Shown: positions 12,098 to 23,483 of the stretch, piece after piece
Layout: each line of letters opens with the position of its first letter
How positions within the stretch are numbered: position 1 is the stretch's first letter
From: Nemophila menziesii
Taxonomy: Eukaryota; Streptophyta; Magnoliopsida; Boraginales; Hydrophyllaceae
Direction of reading: 5' to 3'
DNA length: 64,000 bases
Assembly: GCA_029959085.1 (NCBI GenBank)
Contig: JARWIR010000002.1
Location: 67,634,154-67,698,153, forward strand
Notes under the pieces: model-generated
The model's database searches: none
What the model saw: only the letters and a program-made list of their open reading frames with translations
Told to the model about the DNA's origin: nothing
Translations under genes and position numbers: made by a program

Positions 12098-13676
12098 TGG
12101 TGGCTCCTGGAGTGTGATAAAAATCAACACGGAAGAAGAGAAGCAACTAACCGCAAGTGTACGGGTCGTTCCAAGTAATAGATAAGTAAATACTGGTATT
12201 CCTCTCCACAAGGATTATTATATTAGGATTAAGTGTTTAATACGAATAGTACAAGTAATTGTAATAATAATACAAGTAGATTTTTGTTTTGTTTTTGAAT
12301 AATAAATTACTAATGCAAGAATGGAAATGTAACTAATGACTAAAACTAAGAACAAAACTAGAAATTAACTAAAGAAGATTACGCAAATGAGAGGTATACT
12401 TGAGTCTCGCTGAGGAATCACCAAAGTTCATTAATTCATAGTTTATTGATTAAGGGTAAAATCGGTATTTTACCTTAGTTGGGATTCTAATGTCTTCCTA
12501 AATCCCGTCAGGGTAGATTAGAAGTTATCTTGTGGTATTAATGACCTCGTCAGAGTGACACTAAAGGTATGTTCAGATGATTATGATATAAACCCTATTG
12601 ACTACGTGGTTAGTTAAGACCGCCAGGTTCAATAACACACACCACGCGTCTATGTTCTAGTTTTGTACTTAAACCCCCCTTCTGGATGATCCTGCTACTA
12701 CGAATAGCCTAAATACTAAGTCTTACACCTAATTGATCAGAGAATATACAGTAAGTTATGCAAGAACATAGTCAATGGAAAATAGCACGACTTAATTAAA
12801 TTAAGGCAATCCTAAATTAACAAACTCTGGATTAAAAACTAGGGTTCATCCCTTAAATAGCGATTCTCAAGTATATTAAATTTAGCTCATAATAATAAAT
12901 ATTAAAACTAATTAAATTTAATGACATCATAATTCCTAAAACAGATAATAAACTAAGATTAACCTTAGGGGTGGAATGATTTCAGCTTGGGTTGAGGAAG
13001 AATGGTGTTAGCCTTCTTCTCCAGCTTCTGCTCCCTTTGCTCTATAGCTTTTTCCCTCTCTAAACATAATGATATAAAATGAAGTGTGTTGATTAATGAG
13101 GTGGAATAAGCCTTATATAGTGGTTTAAACCGCATTAGGCCAATATGGGCTTAATTAGGGGATTAAAAGGCCTAACTCCATTTTAATTAATTCGTAAATG
13201 CACTACACCACTTCAGTAAATAGGTCATAATGTTTGCATCGTAAGTCCAAATCCACTGATTCCACTTCTCAAACTTTTCTGACTTCAAGTTCCACACTTC
13301 TCATTTGAACCACCAAGACTTAATCCTCGTTGTTTAGCCTCAAAAAGGGAAACAAGTGATGACTTAACTCTTTCAGAAACTCCTCCACCTTTACCAAAGT
13401 GATTTCTTTCGCTCTTTCAACGCTTTTACTTGTTCTTGGACTTGAATTTTCACTTTTTCTCTTCATCTTGATGCCTCCTAGCATCCATATGCCTAAGAAC
13501 TTCACACTAAACAAATTAATTAACACACAAAAACTCTAAAAGTAACAATAGGTCTACAACGAATGAAGAAAGTGCATTATATCAAAATATGATGAATAAT
13601 CTATTAACCAAGTCCAATTTAAAATTAAAATGATGTCTCACTAATGGATTTTTCTATCATAAAATGGGAGACATCA
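12098..13676 (-). mobile_element. Solo Athila LTR
   Basis: A 1.58-kb LTR with ends TGGTGGCTCC and GGGAGACATCA (plus strand) has no internal domain. It is flanked by GAATT (12093-12097) and GAGTT (13677-13681), a 5-bp target duplication with one mismatch. It interrupts an older LTR whose sequence continues on both sides. Solo LTRs arise by recombination between the two LTRs of one element. Confidence 0.85.
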
Positions 13677-14070
13677 GAGTTGTGTGATATATAAGCAATA
13701 GCGTGGATTCTAACTTCCTCCTAACTCCCGTCAGGGTAGCTTAGGGGGCAGCCTCAACACTACCTGGTGACTTGGGTAAGGGGACCCCTACGCAATGGTC
13801 GGTGGTTAAATTAAACCCTATTGACTATCTAGTTAAGCAAGTCTGTCAAGATCACTATCGCACACTAGACGATTATGTGTTGTTTTCTATAATTGAATCC
13901 CTCGCCAGAGTGACAATCCAACTACTAATGAGTTAACCTTATACTCTACGCATAGAAAGGAGTAGAAAGATATATCAAACACAAAATACAGATCTATTAC
14001 GAATAATTTATTTAAATATAAATCCCAAACTTAAATAAAGTATAAAACAAGTCTAGGGTTCATACCTATA

Positions 14071-14638
14071 TAGGGATGGAAACGGATCGGATTATTGTAA
14101 AAAAATACAAAACCATATCCATAACCATTTAATTTATCAAAAAACAAATCATAACGGATTTAACCATCAGACTTTCTTTTCAAAACCATAACCGAATAAT
14201 TCGGATTTGGTTTTTTAAGCGGGTTTTTGGATTTTAACCATATGTAAACTGTAAGTCTATAAACATATTGAATATTCATAAAACAAGAACACATATACAA
14301 GAAAAAATGCTTAAAATATATAAATATTATGTTGATCCTTAATTAAATAACATATTTGTTATTTTTATGTTAAATTTAATATTTAGATTTTAGTTTTGAG
14401 ATATGAAAATACTTTTTTATCTATATTATTATAAAATATACAAAAATAGATGATAGAAAACGAATTTTTGACCATTCGTTTTTATTTATATATAAATCCA
14501 TAACCTAATGGATTTAACCATCGGTTACAATTTTCAAAACCATAACCTAACGGTTTTATTAATGGTTGCATAATCAATTTTTTATCGGTTCAGATTTTCA
14601 TCGATTTCGGTTTTAAACCATAACCATTGCCATCCCTA
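14071..14638. mobile_element. Non-autonomous hAT element
   Basis: Terminal inverted repeats read TAGGGATGG at each end, and the 8-bp target duplication TACCTATA is perfect (14063-14070; 14639-14646). The 8-bp duplication and the TIR start are typical of hAT elements. The interior is AT-rich with repeats of the AACCATAACC / TAACGGTTTT type. No transposase is visible. Its subterminal motifs match the larger hAT at 15270-17494, so it looks like a deletion derivative of the same family. Confidence 0.9.
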
Positions 14639-14936
14639 TACCTATATGTTGTTCTCAAGTTAAACAGAATTAGTTCATACTAAGGAAAGAAAAACAAGAA
14701 ATAATTAGTATTATGTTCATGTTCAAAAGAAAAAATAGAACAAGAATATTATACTAATTGCTGAAAACTGATAAAATGAAGGGTTGGGATGGCATGTACA
14801 ACTTCCCAGCTCCTTCTTCTCTTCTTCTCACTTACTCCTGGTTATTTCTAGGTGTTATTATGATTAGGAACTGAGAAAGGATCATTGTCTTATGGTAAAA
14901 GCTGATATGTATAAGACTTGGGACGAAACTAGGGTT

Positions 14937-15261
14937 TAGTGCTATGTATTAGACTCATATCCAACTCAAAAACATTTTCATTAAAAAGTGGGTTTAGTGC
15001 TATGTACTTGAGGAACTTTTGTCTCACTTCAAAATTCTTCATACAAAGTCGCTTATCATGCCATTTCTTGGTATTCTTCATACAAAGTCGCTTATCATGC
15101 CATTTCTTGGTTTTCTCCTTGTAGAGTTTTGCATTCTCATAGGCATGAAAGCGGAAACCATCAAGTTCACATAATTGCATCATTCTCTTCGGTCTATATA
15201 GGATCTAAGTTCAACTCTTTTATCGCCAAATACGCACTTAACTCAAATTCAAGTGTTAAGT
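14937..15261 (-). pseudogene. Athila integrase C-terminal fragment
   Basis: The minus strand encodes LCELDGFRFHAYENAKLYKEK followed by a repeated KKWHDKRLCMKN, the conserved C-terminal part of Athila integrase (compare 34550-34680). A 39-bp in-frame tandem duplication (15034-15072; 15073-15111) doubles 13 residues. The frame continues beyond the hAT element at 17503. Its 3' end is fused to a truncated LTR. Confidence 0.8.
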
Positions 15262-15791
15262 GACAAGCCTAGGGATGGCAACGGATCGGATAACCGCAAA
15301 AAACCGTAAAACCGAATCCGAAACCGATTAACAGCAGCTAAACCCATAACTGAAACCGAAACCGAATGGTTATAATAATCAAAAACCAAAACCGAAACCG
15401 CTCAAAATGAAAAACCGAAAAAAAAACCGAAACCGAACCGATTAAGAAAATCATTTTTAATATTTTATTTTTTCCTTAAAGAAAATGGTACTTAAGTTTG
15501 CATTTAATTTGTTTAAGGTAAAATGTACCAATACTACTTTTTTAATATCCCACTAAACGGATCCTTACTTTATACAAGCATTTTTACTGCCTATAAGATA
15601 TTAGAAAAAAAAGACTTGCACAGCGGACAAAAAGAAAAAAAAAAAGACTTGCACATGCTATAAGAAAAGGTTGACGTAAGAAATACAAGTCATAACCTTT
15701 CTTAGTTATAACAATACTACAGGGACTAATTTGAAAAAATATATAGCGTACAGATTGATTAATTTAATTTTTGATCTACTTTTATTTTGCA

Positions 15792-16070
15792 GGTTAAGAG
15801 ACTTGCAGCTGAACTTTGTCTTGACAGAGCAATTGCTCTTAAATTACTTATGGCACCTCCTCCGAGTCTACTAATGGTGCAGCTTTACCGGATGAACCTG
15901 TTAAAAATATATCGTAAAGCCAGTGCCACCGACTATAGAAATAGAAGACACTTCGATGAAAATTGTTAACGATGATACAAAGCCCGAGGTTATAGAGAAA
16001 GCGCCTGTTCATGTAATGCAAAGCAAAAAGGTCAGCTCAAAAGAGAATAAATATAGTCCAAAGCTAGACT
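15792..16070 (+). pseudogene. Captured host-gene exon fragment (identity uncertain)
   Basis: A good acceptor (TTTATTTTGCAG) precedes GTTAAGAGACTTGC, encoding VKRLAAELCLDRAIALKLL and MAPPPS. After an apparent frameshift, a Lys/Pro/Val-rich stretch follows (KIVNDDTKPEVIEK, VMQSKKVSSKENK) to a TAG near 16070. It resembles the C-terminal half of small plant proteins of the MEE14/CBP1 type from memory, but I am not sure. The frameshifts indicate a pseudogene inside the hAT element. Confidence 0.4.
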
Positions 16071-16179
16071 GATTGGGTAAGCCTTGATTTATACCTAAGT
16101 TGTACAAGATTACTGTCACTATCACTATTATCCACATGCGCTAAGTTGAAGGTTTTTACTGTATATATTATTTATATAC

Positions 16180-16299
16180 CTGGGAATTGGATACTAGAGG
16201 ATCTTTCAACACCGCCTCTAAAAGTTCTTGAGCCTTTTCAAAATCTTTAGCTTTTAACTTTAGAAGTCCCTCATGATAAATTGGTGAAAGATGAAATTC
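16180..16299 (-). pseudogene. Captured exon of a CABIN1-like (calcineurin-binding protein) gene, second exon
   Basis: This 40-codon open exon with acceptor TTCTAG and donor GTATAT on the minus strand encodes EFHLSPIYHEGLLKLKAK followed by DFEKAQELLEAVLKDPLVSNSQ. It is a tetratricopeptide-type helix pair recalled from the N-terminus of plant CABIN1-like HIRA-complex proteins. It is in phase 0 on both sides and joins the exon at 16772-16852. The rest of the large gene is absent, so it is a transduplicated fragment rather than a working gene. Confidence 0.7.
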
Positions 16300-16771
16300 C
16301 TAGAATAATCAATAACAATTTCTATGAATTTCTCAACATCACATAAGTAATGCATAGAAATGTGAGTGAAAATTATTTTTAAGACTACAAGTTAGGATAT
16401 ACTGATTCCAAAACTTTAACTTATTAGAGAAGAAGCACAAATCATGATTTTTGTTTCATCTCATTGTTCCTGAGCAGAAGAGCCATTTTCAAGTGGTGAT
16501 TGATCAATTATTAGTACTAGGGTTTTGCTTCACATCTAGTGTCATAGCCATAGCCTCCTTCAATCAACCAGTAACACACATTACATTCAACAACTTAACA
16601 AAATATCAACTAGATTTTTGACACGATTGTAATTCTATTCTTAGTTAATCAAAATCAGAATTAACTAATAACCAGAAAGTAAAATAAGCAAAATTACAAT
16701 AGGCTCAAAGAAAATAGCTTAAGTCAACTGATTCAAAACACATATATACACATATAGTTACATATACTTGC

Positions 16772-16852
16772 CTGGGCTTCTTCCGAAGGGGCAAACGATT
16801 GTTGTTTGCATTGGGTTCTTGAGTCTGTATCATTTATAGCTGCAATTTCGAA
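16772..16852 (-). pseudogene. Captured exon of a CABIN1-like gene, first exon
   Basis: This 27-codon minus-strand exon encodes FEIAAINDTDSRTQC, then KQQSFAPSEEAQ. It is preceded by a CAG acceptor and followed by GCAAGT, so the donor would be of the rarer GC type. Spliced to 16180-16299 it gives ...EEAQ-EFHL..., the order expected for the N-terminus of CABIN1-like proteins. No ATG is evident in the upstream piece (17080-17100), which may be a 5' UTR exon. Confidence 0.65.
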
Positions 16853-17502
16853 CTGGAAAACAACACCCAAAAAATATATATATTAGCCTAAAAGAAATGG
16901 ACAATAAAATCTACAAAAATACGGATATAGAGTTAAAGAATATTGAAGAGAAATGTAAGATCCTAAGAACCGTGACAAAAGATCTTACACAAAATTAGTA
17001 TCCAACAATCTAACAATCCTTAAAAGATTAATGAGTAAATAATGAAGGTGAGAAAAATAGAAAAGTAAAAACCCTAACCTCTGATCTTCCTTGTCGCTGT
17101 AAAAAGAAGTTTTATCTGGTCTAAGAAAATAGAAATACATACAAGTAACTTAATAATTAATATGTATTAGTTGGGTTAAACCTTTGGGCTTCTAGACTTT
17201 TAGGCTTCTAGAAATTAAAAATCAAAAAGATATAATAAGAAGGATGGATTTAAAATGTAAAAAAGACAGACTTCACCCTCTAGTAGGTAAAATGAAATAT
17301 GAATTATATATATAAAACGGATTTCGGTTTTTCGGGTTTTTTAAAATCTAAAACCATAACCTAACGGTTTTAACCATCGGTTTCACTTTTTAAAACCAAA
17401 TCCTAACGGATTTAACCATAGTTACATAATCGGTTTTTATTCGGTTCGGTAATCCGTCGGTTTCGGATTTAAATCGTACCCACTGCCATCCCTAGACAAG
17501 CC

Positions 17503-17696
17503 TGACCGTAGAACATTCGGTATGGAGATGCACCTACGAGTGTTTTGAAACCTGTTCTATAAGCCCATAGAGCTCGTCTAACTTTGTTGACCAATCTTTC
17601 TTCGTTGGTCCTACAGTTTTCTCAAGAATATATTTTATCTCTCAGTTAGAAATTTCGACTTGACCATTTGTTTGTGGGTGATAAGCAGTAGTTCCC
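17503..17696 (-). pseudogene. Athila integrase core fragment
   Basis: The minus-strand reading gives YHPQTNGQVEISN and then EIKYILEKTVGPTKKDWS, the region around the catalytic Glu of the DDE integrase core, with an in-frame stop. It continues the fragment at 14937-15261 across the hAT insertion. At about 17697 it is cut by a plus-strand LTR start. Confidence 0.75.
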
Positions 17697-18480
17697 GACG
17701 TCTCCTCTTTTGTGATAGATTATTCTACTAACGAGACATCTTTTGAGGGTTTATGGGACCTAAGTGAGGAATTTTTCTCTAATATTTTTCCATATCTTAC
17801 TTTTATACATTATTTTGGACATTATGTTATTTATAGTATTTTTGTGCTTTAAATGTGTGTTAAGGGTGTACCTTTTAGGTACATGGTTGACACTAGGGTC
17901 TAAGAATATGAGTAGAAGTCAAGAATTGAAATCTGAACCCAAGCCAAGGCGTAAAGAGAGCTTAAAGTTACTTTTGGAAAGCTAGAGAGTTTACCGAAAA
18001 AGTGCAATGTCATATTGTTTCAGTCACCACAATTAATTGGTAATATTTATGAATCTAATTCCTTTTGATTTGGAAAGATATTGGAGTCAGTATCGCTTTG
18101 GAGGTGACGGAAGTATCGGAGTTCAGACGAGAAAGTTATGTCAATTTTTTCAACGTGACTCGATCATGGACAACATTGGTCAAAACGGGTTAGGCCAGTT
18201 TTAAGTCAAGAGCTTGTCAGGTCTTTGGACCTAATATATAAGCTTGTTTGAGCTCCATATTTCATAATTATCACCATTATCAAATTATCAGAGAGAAAAA
18301 GGAGCTTAACACCTCGAGAAGGAAGAAGAAGGGTTTTCACACCCAAATTTCACTATTCTCTACCACTCCACAACCGAATCATTCGGTATTTCAATTTAAT
18401 TCGAGTCCTTTTTATCTTCTAAACATGATTACACTATTAGTTTTTTTTTTATTTCCATATATCTAATATGAGCTAGACAT
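17697..18480 (+). repeat. 5'-terminal part of a divergent Athila-type LTR
   Basis: This begins CGACGTCTCC with the partner GAGACATC 26 bases on, the hairpin that opens every Athila LTR here. A TATA-like ATATATAAGC lies at about 18234. A related 5'-truncated copy is at 27600-27966 (shared phrases GGGACCTAAGTGAGG / GGGCCTAAGTGAGG and TTTTAGGTACATG). The 3' end is missing. Confidence 0.6.
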
Positions 18481-19077
18481 TTTTATGTTTGATACTTAGG
18501 ATATGAAGCCTAATTAATTATTAAACGATATTGAACAATACTTAGTTGTGAGATTTTATAAGTTGGGCATAATAAACAACTTATTTTTGATATAGTATAT
18601 TGGGACGATTTATAATATTCAAAATTATGTCAAGACTTTTTAATCCAGATACCTAAAGTAGTGCATTTGCATTCTATATATATTAGATATTTGCTAGCTA
18701 CTCTCTCTACTCCACAAACCTAAAGTAATTCATTTTATATATTAAATATTCGCTAGCTACTCTCTATTTTTAATGGGTTTCGCCATTGTAAGAGACATAT
18801 ATATATGTGTTTGGTATAAAACAAAGATTAAAGAAAAATACATAAAAACAGATGAGAAAATCCAATAATCTTTTTCAGAAACAAAAACCAAGAAGAAAGT
18901 GATAACAATAATAAATAAATAATCAATCGATAAACAAGCAAAGCAATTGTTAAACCTAGGCATGGTCTCAACTCAAAACAAAATTACACTGTACACATAT
19001 ATGTATGTCAACTTCAAGTTCCATGTCAAGTAGTTCATTCAGTTCACCTAAATAAAATCTAAAAACTATTTCTCACC
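18481..19077. other. SAPS gene 3' flank with short tandem duplication
   Basis: AT-rich sequence. Two imperfect copies of about 60 bp (18651-18710; 18718-18766) share ACCTAAAGTA and GCTAGCTACTCTCT. The part near 18970-19077 is probably the 3' UTR of the SAPS gene. No other gene is visible. Confidence 0.5.
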
Positions 19078-22000
19078 TCACTCCAATACCGAAACTTGTT
19101 GATCAACTTTCCAGTAATTAGCATCATTAAATTCCTTCTCTTCAGAATTATCCTTTTCCATTTTACTAGGGCCCACCACCACAATGTTATTTTTCAAAGG
19201 ACTAGCTTCATTTACTATACCTTCTTTCATAGCATTTTCCATTGCTTTCTCAGTTCCTTCTATTTCCACCCCTACAAACTCAACATCTTCTTCAAATAAA
19301 GAAGTTGATGTACCACCACCACCACCACCATTAGGCATAACCTGCTCCACCACATTGGTGGTTATATCATCATCCCAAGCCGCCCATTCCGGTTTATCTC
19401 CAACATTAATACAATTATTTTGAATAAATCCATTAATAATAACATTATCATTAGATTCAGACTTATCAACCATCTCCTCATCTTCTCCAACCACCACTTC
19501 ATCATCATCACTACCACTATCACCACCACCACCACCACCACCACCACCATTCAGGTTAATCTCATCCATTCCATCAGATAATCCAGTTTTCTCATCTTCA
19601 AAAGCAAACCAGTTTGAGTTTGTAAATAAACTGCATCATAAATATAACATTAGTTACATAATTAACAATCTTGTAAAAATATTTATTAACAGACTTACCT
19701 TCCTTGATCATCACCTAAACGAAGAGACGAAATCACAACTTCAGCAGATTCATCGTCAAAATAAACATCCTCATCATCTCTTTCATCAACTCCTCCTTGA
19801 CCCTGTAATAAATACTAAGTTAGTTATTTAATTAATTAATTAATTAATTAATTTAATTACCAATTGAGCATCATCATTATCATTATCATTATCATTATCA
19901 TTGTCATAAATAGAGTATCGAAAAGCTTGACTAAGATTATTAGCTAAAGCAGCTACATCATAATCTCTGTCATGAGGATCTTCCTCATCACTTTCTCTAT
20001 TTCTATCCTGCAAACTACTTGGCCGACTAAACAACCAAATATTAAAAAAAAAATTAAATTTAAATATAAATTATTTACAATTTAATCCTTAAAAATGTTT
20101 CGACTTACCCACAAGCCCAACGATACACATTTTCAACCATATTACGTTCTTGTAACACACTAGTATTCCAATCATTCCATTCACCATTTTCCTGAATAAC
20201 AAATATATATATTTATTTATTGCATAAACAATTATTAACTCCATAACAAATAAATAAAGTACCTGAAGATATGCATGAATACGAGTATCATTATTTTCAA
20301 GTTGAAGAAGTTTATTTGATATCCGTGTAAGATGACCAATATACCCTGCCTTAGGTGCCTTCTTTCCAGTAGCGCCTATAGTTGGCTGCACAATGTATTT
20401 ATAATTAAATAAAATATCTCAAAAAAAAAAAGTGATTTATTTTATTCTAACCTGATTAAGATCATTAGAAAGAGAAGGATTTTTATCAGCTTGAAGGATT
20501 TTCGAAATAAGATTACAGTCTTTAAAAAGATGATCAAGAACGGTATCATTTTTAGTTTCCAAGCATGAATATATTATACTCTCCACATGATGATGTAACG
20601 CATTATTGTAAGGGTACCTAAATACAATATTTAAAACAGATATTTAAAATAGATATACATAAATAGTTGTGTACTTTTTACTTACTCAAAAAACAGATCA
20701 AGTATTCTCAAAATCGTTCCAGAGCTAATCAACTCCTTTTCAGCAACATCATTTCCAGTTTTCAACAACACAGCAATAAATTCCACAATCTGAAATCTCA
20801 TATTTAATATTTAATTTTTCTTTTCAAATAAAAAATAAAAAAAACCTTTAATCGATGTTTCCCTAGTGGAGGCCTTAATTCACCGTAAGTTGTAGGTAAA
20901 ACCTTCTCATCAGCTGATACGTTTAATAGCATCAACAATTCACCTGCTCCACAAATTATTACATCATTAAAATTCTCATATTCTCATACAAAATACATAA
21001 AAAGATTCTTGTTTAACCGATAAATACCAAGTTTTGGCAACATTGCACCAACAGTTTCAGGATTAACATGTAAAGGAGACTCATAAATGTTTTGACTTCG
21101 AAAAGAATATAACTGAGGCATAGGAATAGATCTCTTTGGATCTAATAAACATATACAAACAGATAATGAATGCACAAGAGTTGAACTTGAACTTGAATTT
21201 GTAGCTTCAAGTCCATGACCAAATATTCGTCCTACAAAGCTGTAAACATAAGAAAAAAACAACCTAGTTTTAGCATATTAAGTTTCCTTAAAATGTCCAA
21301 TTTAAAAAAAATAACAAACTTTGGGCTTGAGAGTTTAGTAGCTAAAGGTGATGGAGCAGTTCTTGTAATAGTACACAAAGTCTCTGCAGCATTAGCATGT
21401 ACTTCTGAAGGACTCTGTATTAATTAAAAAAACAAAACATATAATGCCTAAAAAATTAAAGTAATTTTTAAAAAGTAAAATAAAATTGTATAAAATAAAC
21501 TTACAGAGTGATTAAGTTTATCAACAATCATTTCTAATAAATCACTATCAGCTAGCCATTGCATTACATCCATTGGATTTGGATAAACATGATCATCAGC
21601 ACTTACTAGTCTTATGAGAACCTGAATTAAATCAAAATAAAACAAACATTAAAATTCTCAACTACAAAAAAAAAAAAAAAAAAAAGATAATACAAATTAC
21701 AAAAACCTCCATTATCGATGTAATTCCAATTAAATCAACAAGTTGACGAAAAACTTCTTGGTGCCCCTACTCAAAACGTAAAATAATTAAGCTTAAATCT
21801 CATAAATTAAATAAAAAATAAAAAAAAAATTCAACTCACTTGAACATAATTCATAAGCGGAACAGTCTTACGCAACATTAAGCATATAACAACCTACCAT
21901 AAAGCAAAAAAAATAAATATAAAATCAACTTGCTTTACACAAGAGTATCATAATGGCATAATCGTAATATAATATAATATAAATATATATATATGTATAC

Positions 22001-23483
22001 CTTGCTAAAATAGCCAGCTAGTAAAGCACTATGAGGGCGATTTGGTTCCAAGAAAGAGAAGAGTAAATTCATAAGCTGTGACAAGATAATCAGTAAAAAA
22101 TTAGGTTTTTTTTATTAATATTAGTAATAAACAAAATAACTTACCTCTTCTTCTTCAACTAAGGTTTGAAAGATACCTTCAACTTCACATGTAAAGATTT
22201 CACATGCGATAAAGGGAAACCTATATTGTGAAACAAGAATTAGAGTTTTATATTAATAAACATTTTTTTTTTACGAAATATATAACAAGAAAACAACCAT
22301 GTAAGTAAATAAATCCCTTCTTTCCAGAATTACATTGACCTACTTGAAAGTTCTCATGCTGTCTGAATCTTCTGTAGGCTCCTCAACAATGTAACGCACC
22401 ATCTGCTCAACTTGGGCTCTTTCTTTTAAACTGAAAATATAAAAAATATTTAAATTATTTTTTTCTACGAATTTATACAGAAAAATGTGACATTTATGAA
22501 AGAAAATATACAAATTAATGAGGCGAGTGTTTGAAGTTTTGCATTCTTGAATAATCTCTTCTTCATCCAAAAGCTCTTCTAATGTGAAATCTTCCTTGTC
22601 TAATACCGATTCAACCTATAAACCCAAAGTGAATTAACAACTAAAAAGATATTTTTACAAAGATTTAGAGCATAAACAGTATTTTAAAAGATCAATATGT
22701 AAGCAACATTTTTAGTGTACTGAAAGTCCATAATTGGTCCCTTCATAACGTGAAATAGCCAAACATAACATTACGTTTCAAAAAGTAGCAAATATACCTT
22801 GTGAAATACATTAATGATGCAAATTTACCCCTCCATGTGAGTATATTGCTAAGAAGTAACATGGCCTTATTTGCTACTTTTTGAAACATGATATAATTGG
22901 CTATTTTGCACAAGACAAGGACCAAAGGTGCAATTCCTAGGACTATAATCTGACTTTGATTAACTTAGGCATGTGCTTGATACTAAAAAAAAGTCCAATT
23001 ATAATAAATTCAATGGTCCGTTATACAGTTCTCATTACCCTACACGTAGATTTTCACTCTCTTATCACTCAGTCAATGAACACATTAGATTAATAACTTA
23101 AGATGTGTCAATTCTCATTTGTTTCATCACTCACACTACATAGAACAACTTGAATTATAATCTAAACCTCATATAATCATTTCAAAAAACGCAGCTAACA
23201 AACACCGAATTTCAGCTACGAAAATACTAAATTGTTTATATCATTTTCATCCATTTCATACATCCACAAGCAAATCCGTTGTTTAACACCACAAAATTGA
23301 AAATGAGCTCAAAAAAATAAAAACATATGGTTTATTTTCAGCTTAATCTCGTTTTCTCATTTCAAAAATATGAAAAACTTAAAAAATAAATGTCAAATAA
23401 ATTGATTTCAATTTAAGTTGAATAGATCGAGAGATTAGGTTTACCGGTGAGGAAGCAGAGAGAGATGTGAGCTTCCAAAACAT
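19078..23483 (-). CDS. SIT4 phosphatase-associated family protein (SAPS domain)
   Basis: There are 18 coding exons: 23445-23483, 22512-22615, 22344-22430, 22145-22220, 22001-22075, 21840-21893, 21707-21766, 21505-21621, 21320-21414, 21028-21239, 20846-20943, 20686-20789, 20452-20617, 20263-20385, 20109-20191, 19861-20026, 19699-19802 and 19078-19630. They sum to 2316 bp and 771 residues, all with GT-AG borders and matching phases. The start MFWKLTSLSASSPVES and the run FLKERAQVEQMVRYIVEEP are diagnostic of the family. The helical SAPS region extends to about residue 500 (VVICLMLRKTVPLMNY, WLADSDLLEMIVDKL, NNALHHHVESIIYSCL, GYIGHLTRISNKLLQL). The tail is acidic and low-complexity, with an Asn-Asp run and a poly-Gly run. 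SAPS proteins are regulatory partners of PP6-type (Sit4) phosphatases. The gene appears intact. Confidence 0.95.
19325..19550 (-). repeat. Trinucleotide repeats coding poly-Gly in the SAPS tail
   Basis: ACC/CCA triplet runs at 19313-19331 and 19521-19550 encode Gly runs, the longer about nine residues. A hexanucleotide TCATTA run at 19872-19902 in the preceding exon encodes alternating Asn-Asp. These are likely length-polymorphic and lie in the disordered acidic C-terminus. Confidence 0.85.
22725..22945. mobile_element. Foldback MITE in SAPS intron 1
   Basis: Two inverted arms share a perfect 20-nt core (22775-22794 versus 22868-22887), with looser complementarity outward (ATTGGTCC versus GGACCAAAGGTGCAATT). 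It lies wholly within the 829-bp first intron (22616-23444). No clear target duplication was found, so the superfamily is left open. Confidence 0.65.

Larger units (their letters stand above)
11700..14936 (-). repeat. Decayed Athila LTR, split by a solo LTR and a hAT element
   Basis: Segments 11700-12097, 13677-14070 and 14639-14936 together read as one minus-strand LTR. Phrases match LTR 27967-29520 in order: GTAATCCCCACTAG, then the CTCCCGTCAGGGTAGCTTAG region, then CTAGGGTTCATACCTATAT, then CCAGCTCCTTCTTCTC. It is truncated at about 14936, where integrase sequence begins. Confidence 0.65.
15270..17494. mobile_element. hAT element carrying captured host exons (Pack-hAT)
   Basis: The TIRs TAGGGATGGCA match on both ends, and the 8-bp duplication GACAAGCC is perfect (15262-15269; 17495-17502). 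The subterminal regions have clustered AAACCGAAACCG and CCATAACCTAACGG motifs, the likely transposase-binding arrays. No hAT transposase is visible. The 1.5-kb interior has different base composition, and it contains two in-frame exons of a CABIN1-like gene on the minus strand (16180-16299, 16772-16852) and a fragment of another apparent host gene on the plus strand (15792-16070). Confidence 0.9.

Noticed and set aside
19096..19550. Plus-strand frames and Val- or Pro-rich frames opposite the SAPS gene
   Set aside because: They are antisense or off-frame readings of the last SAPS exon.
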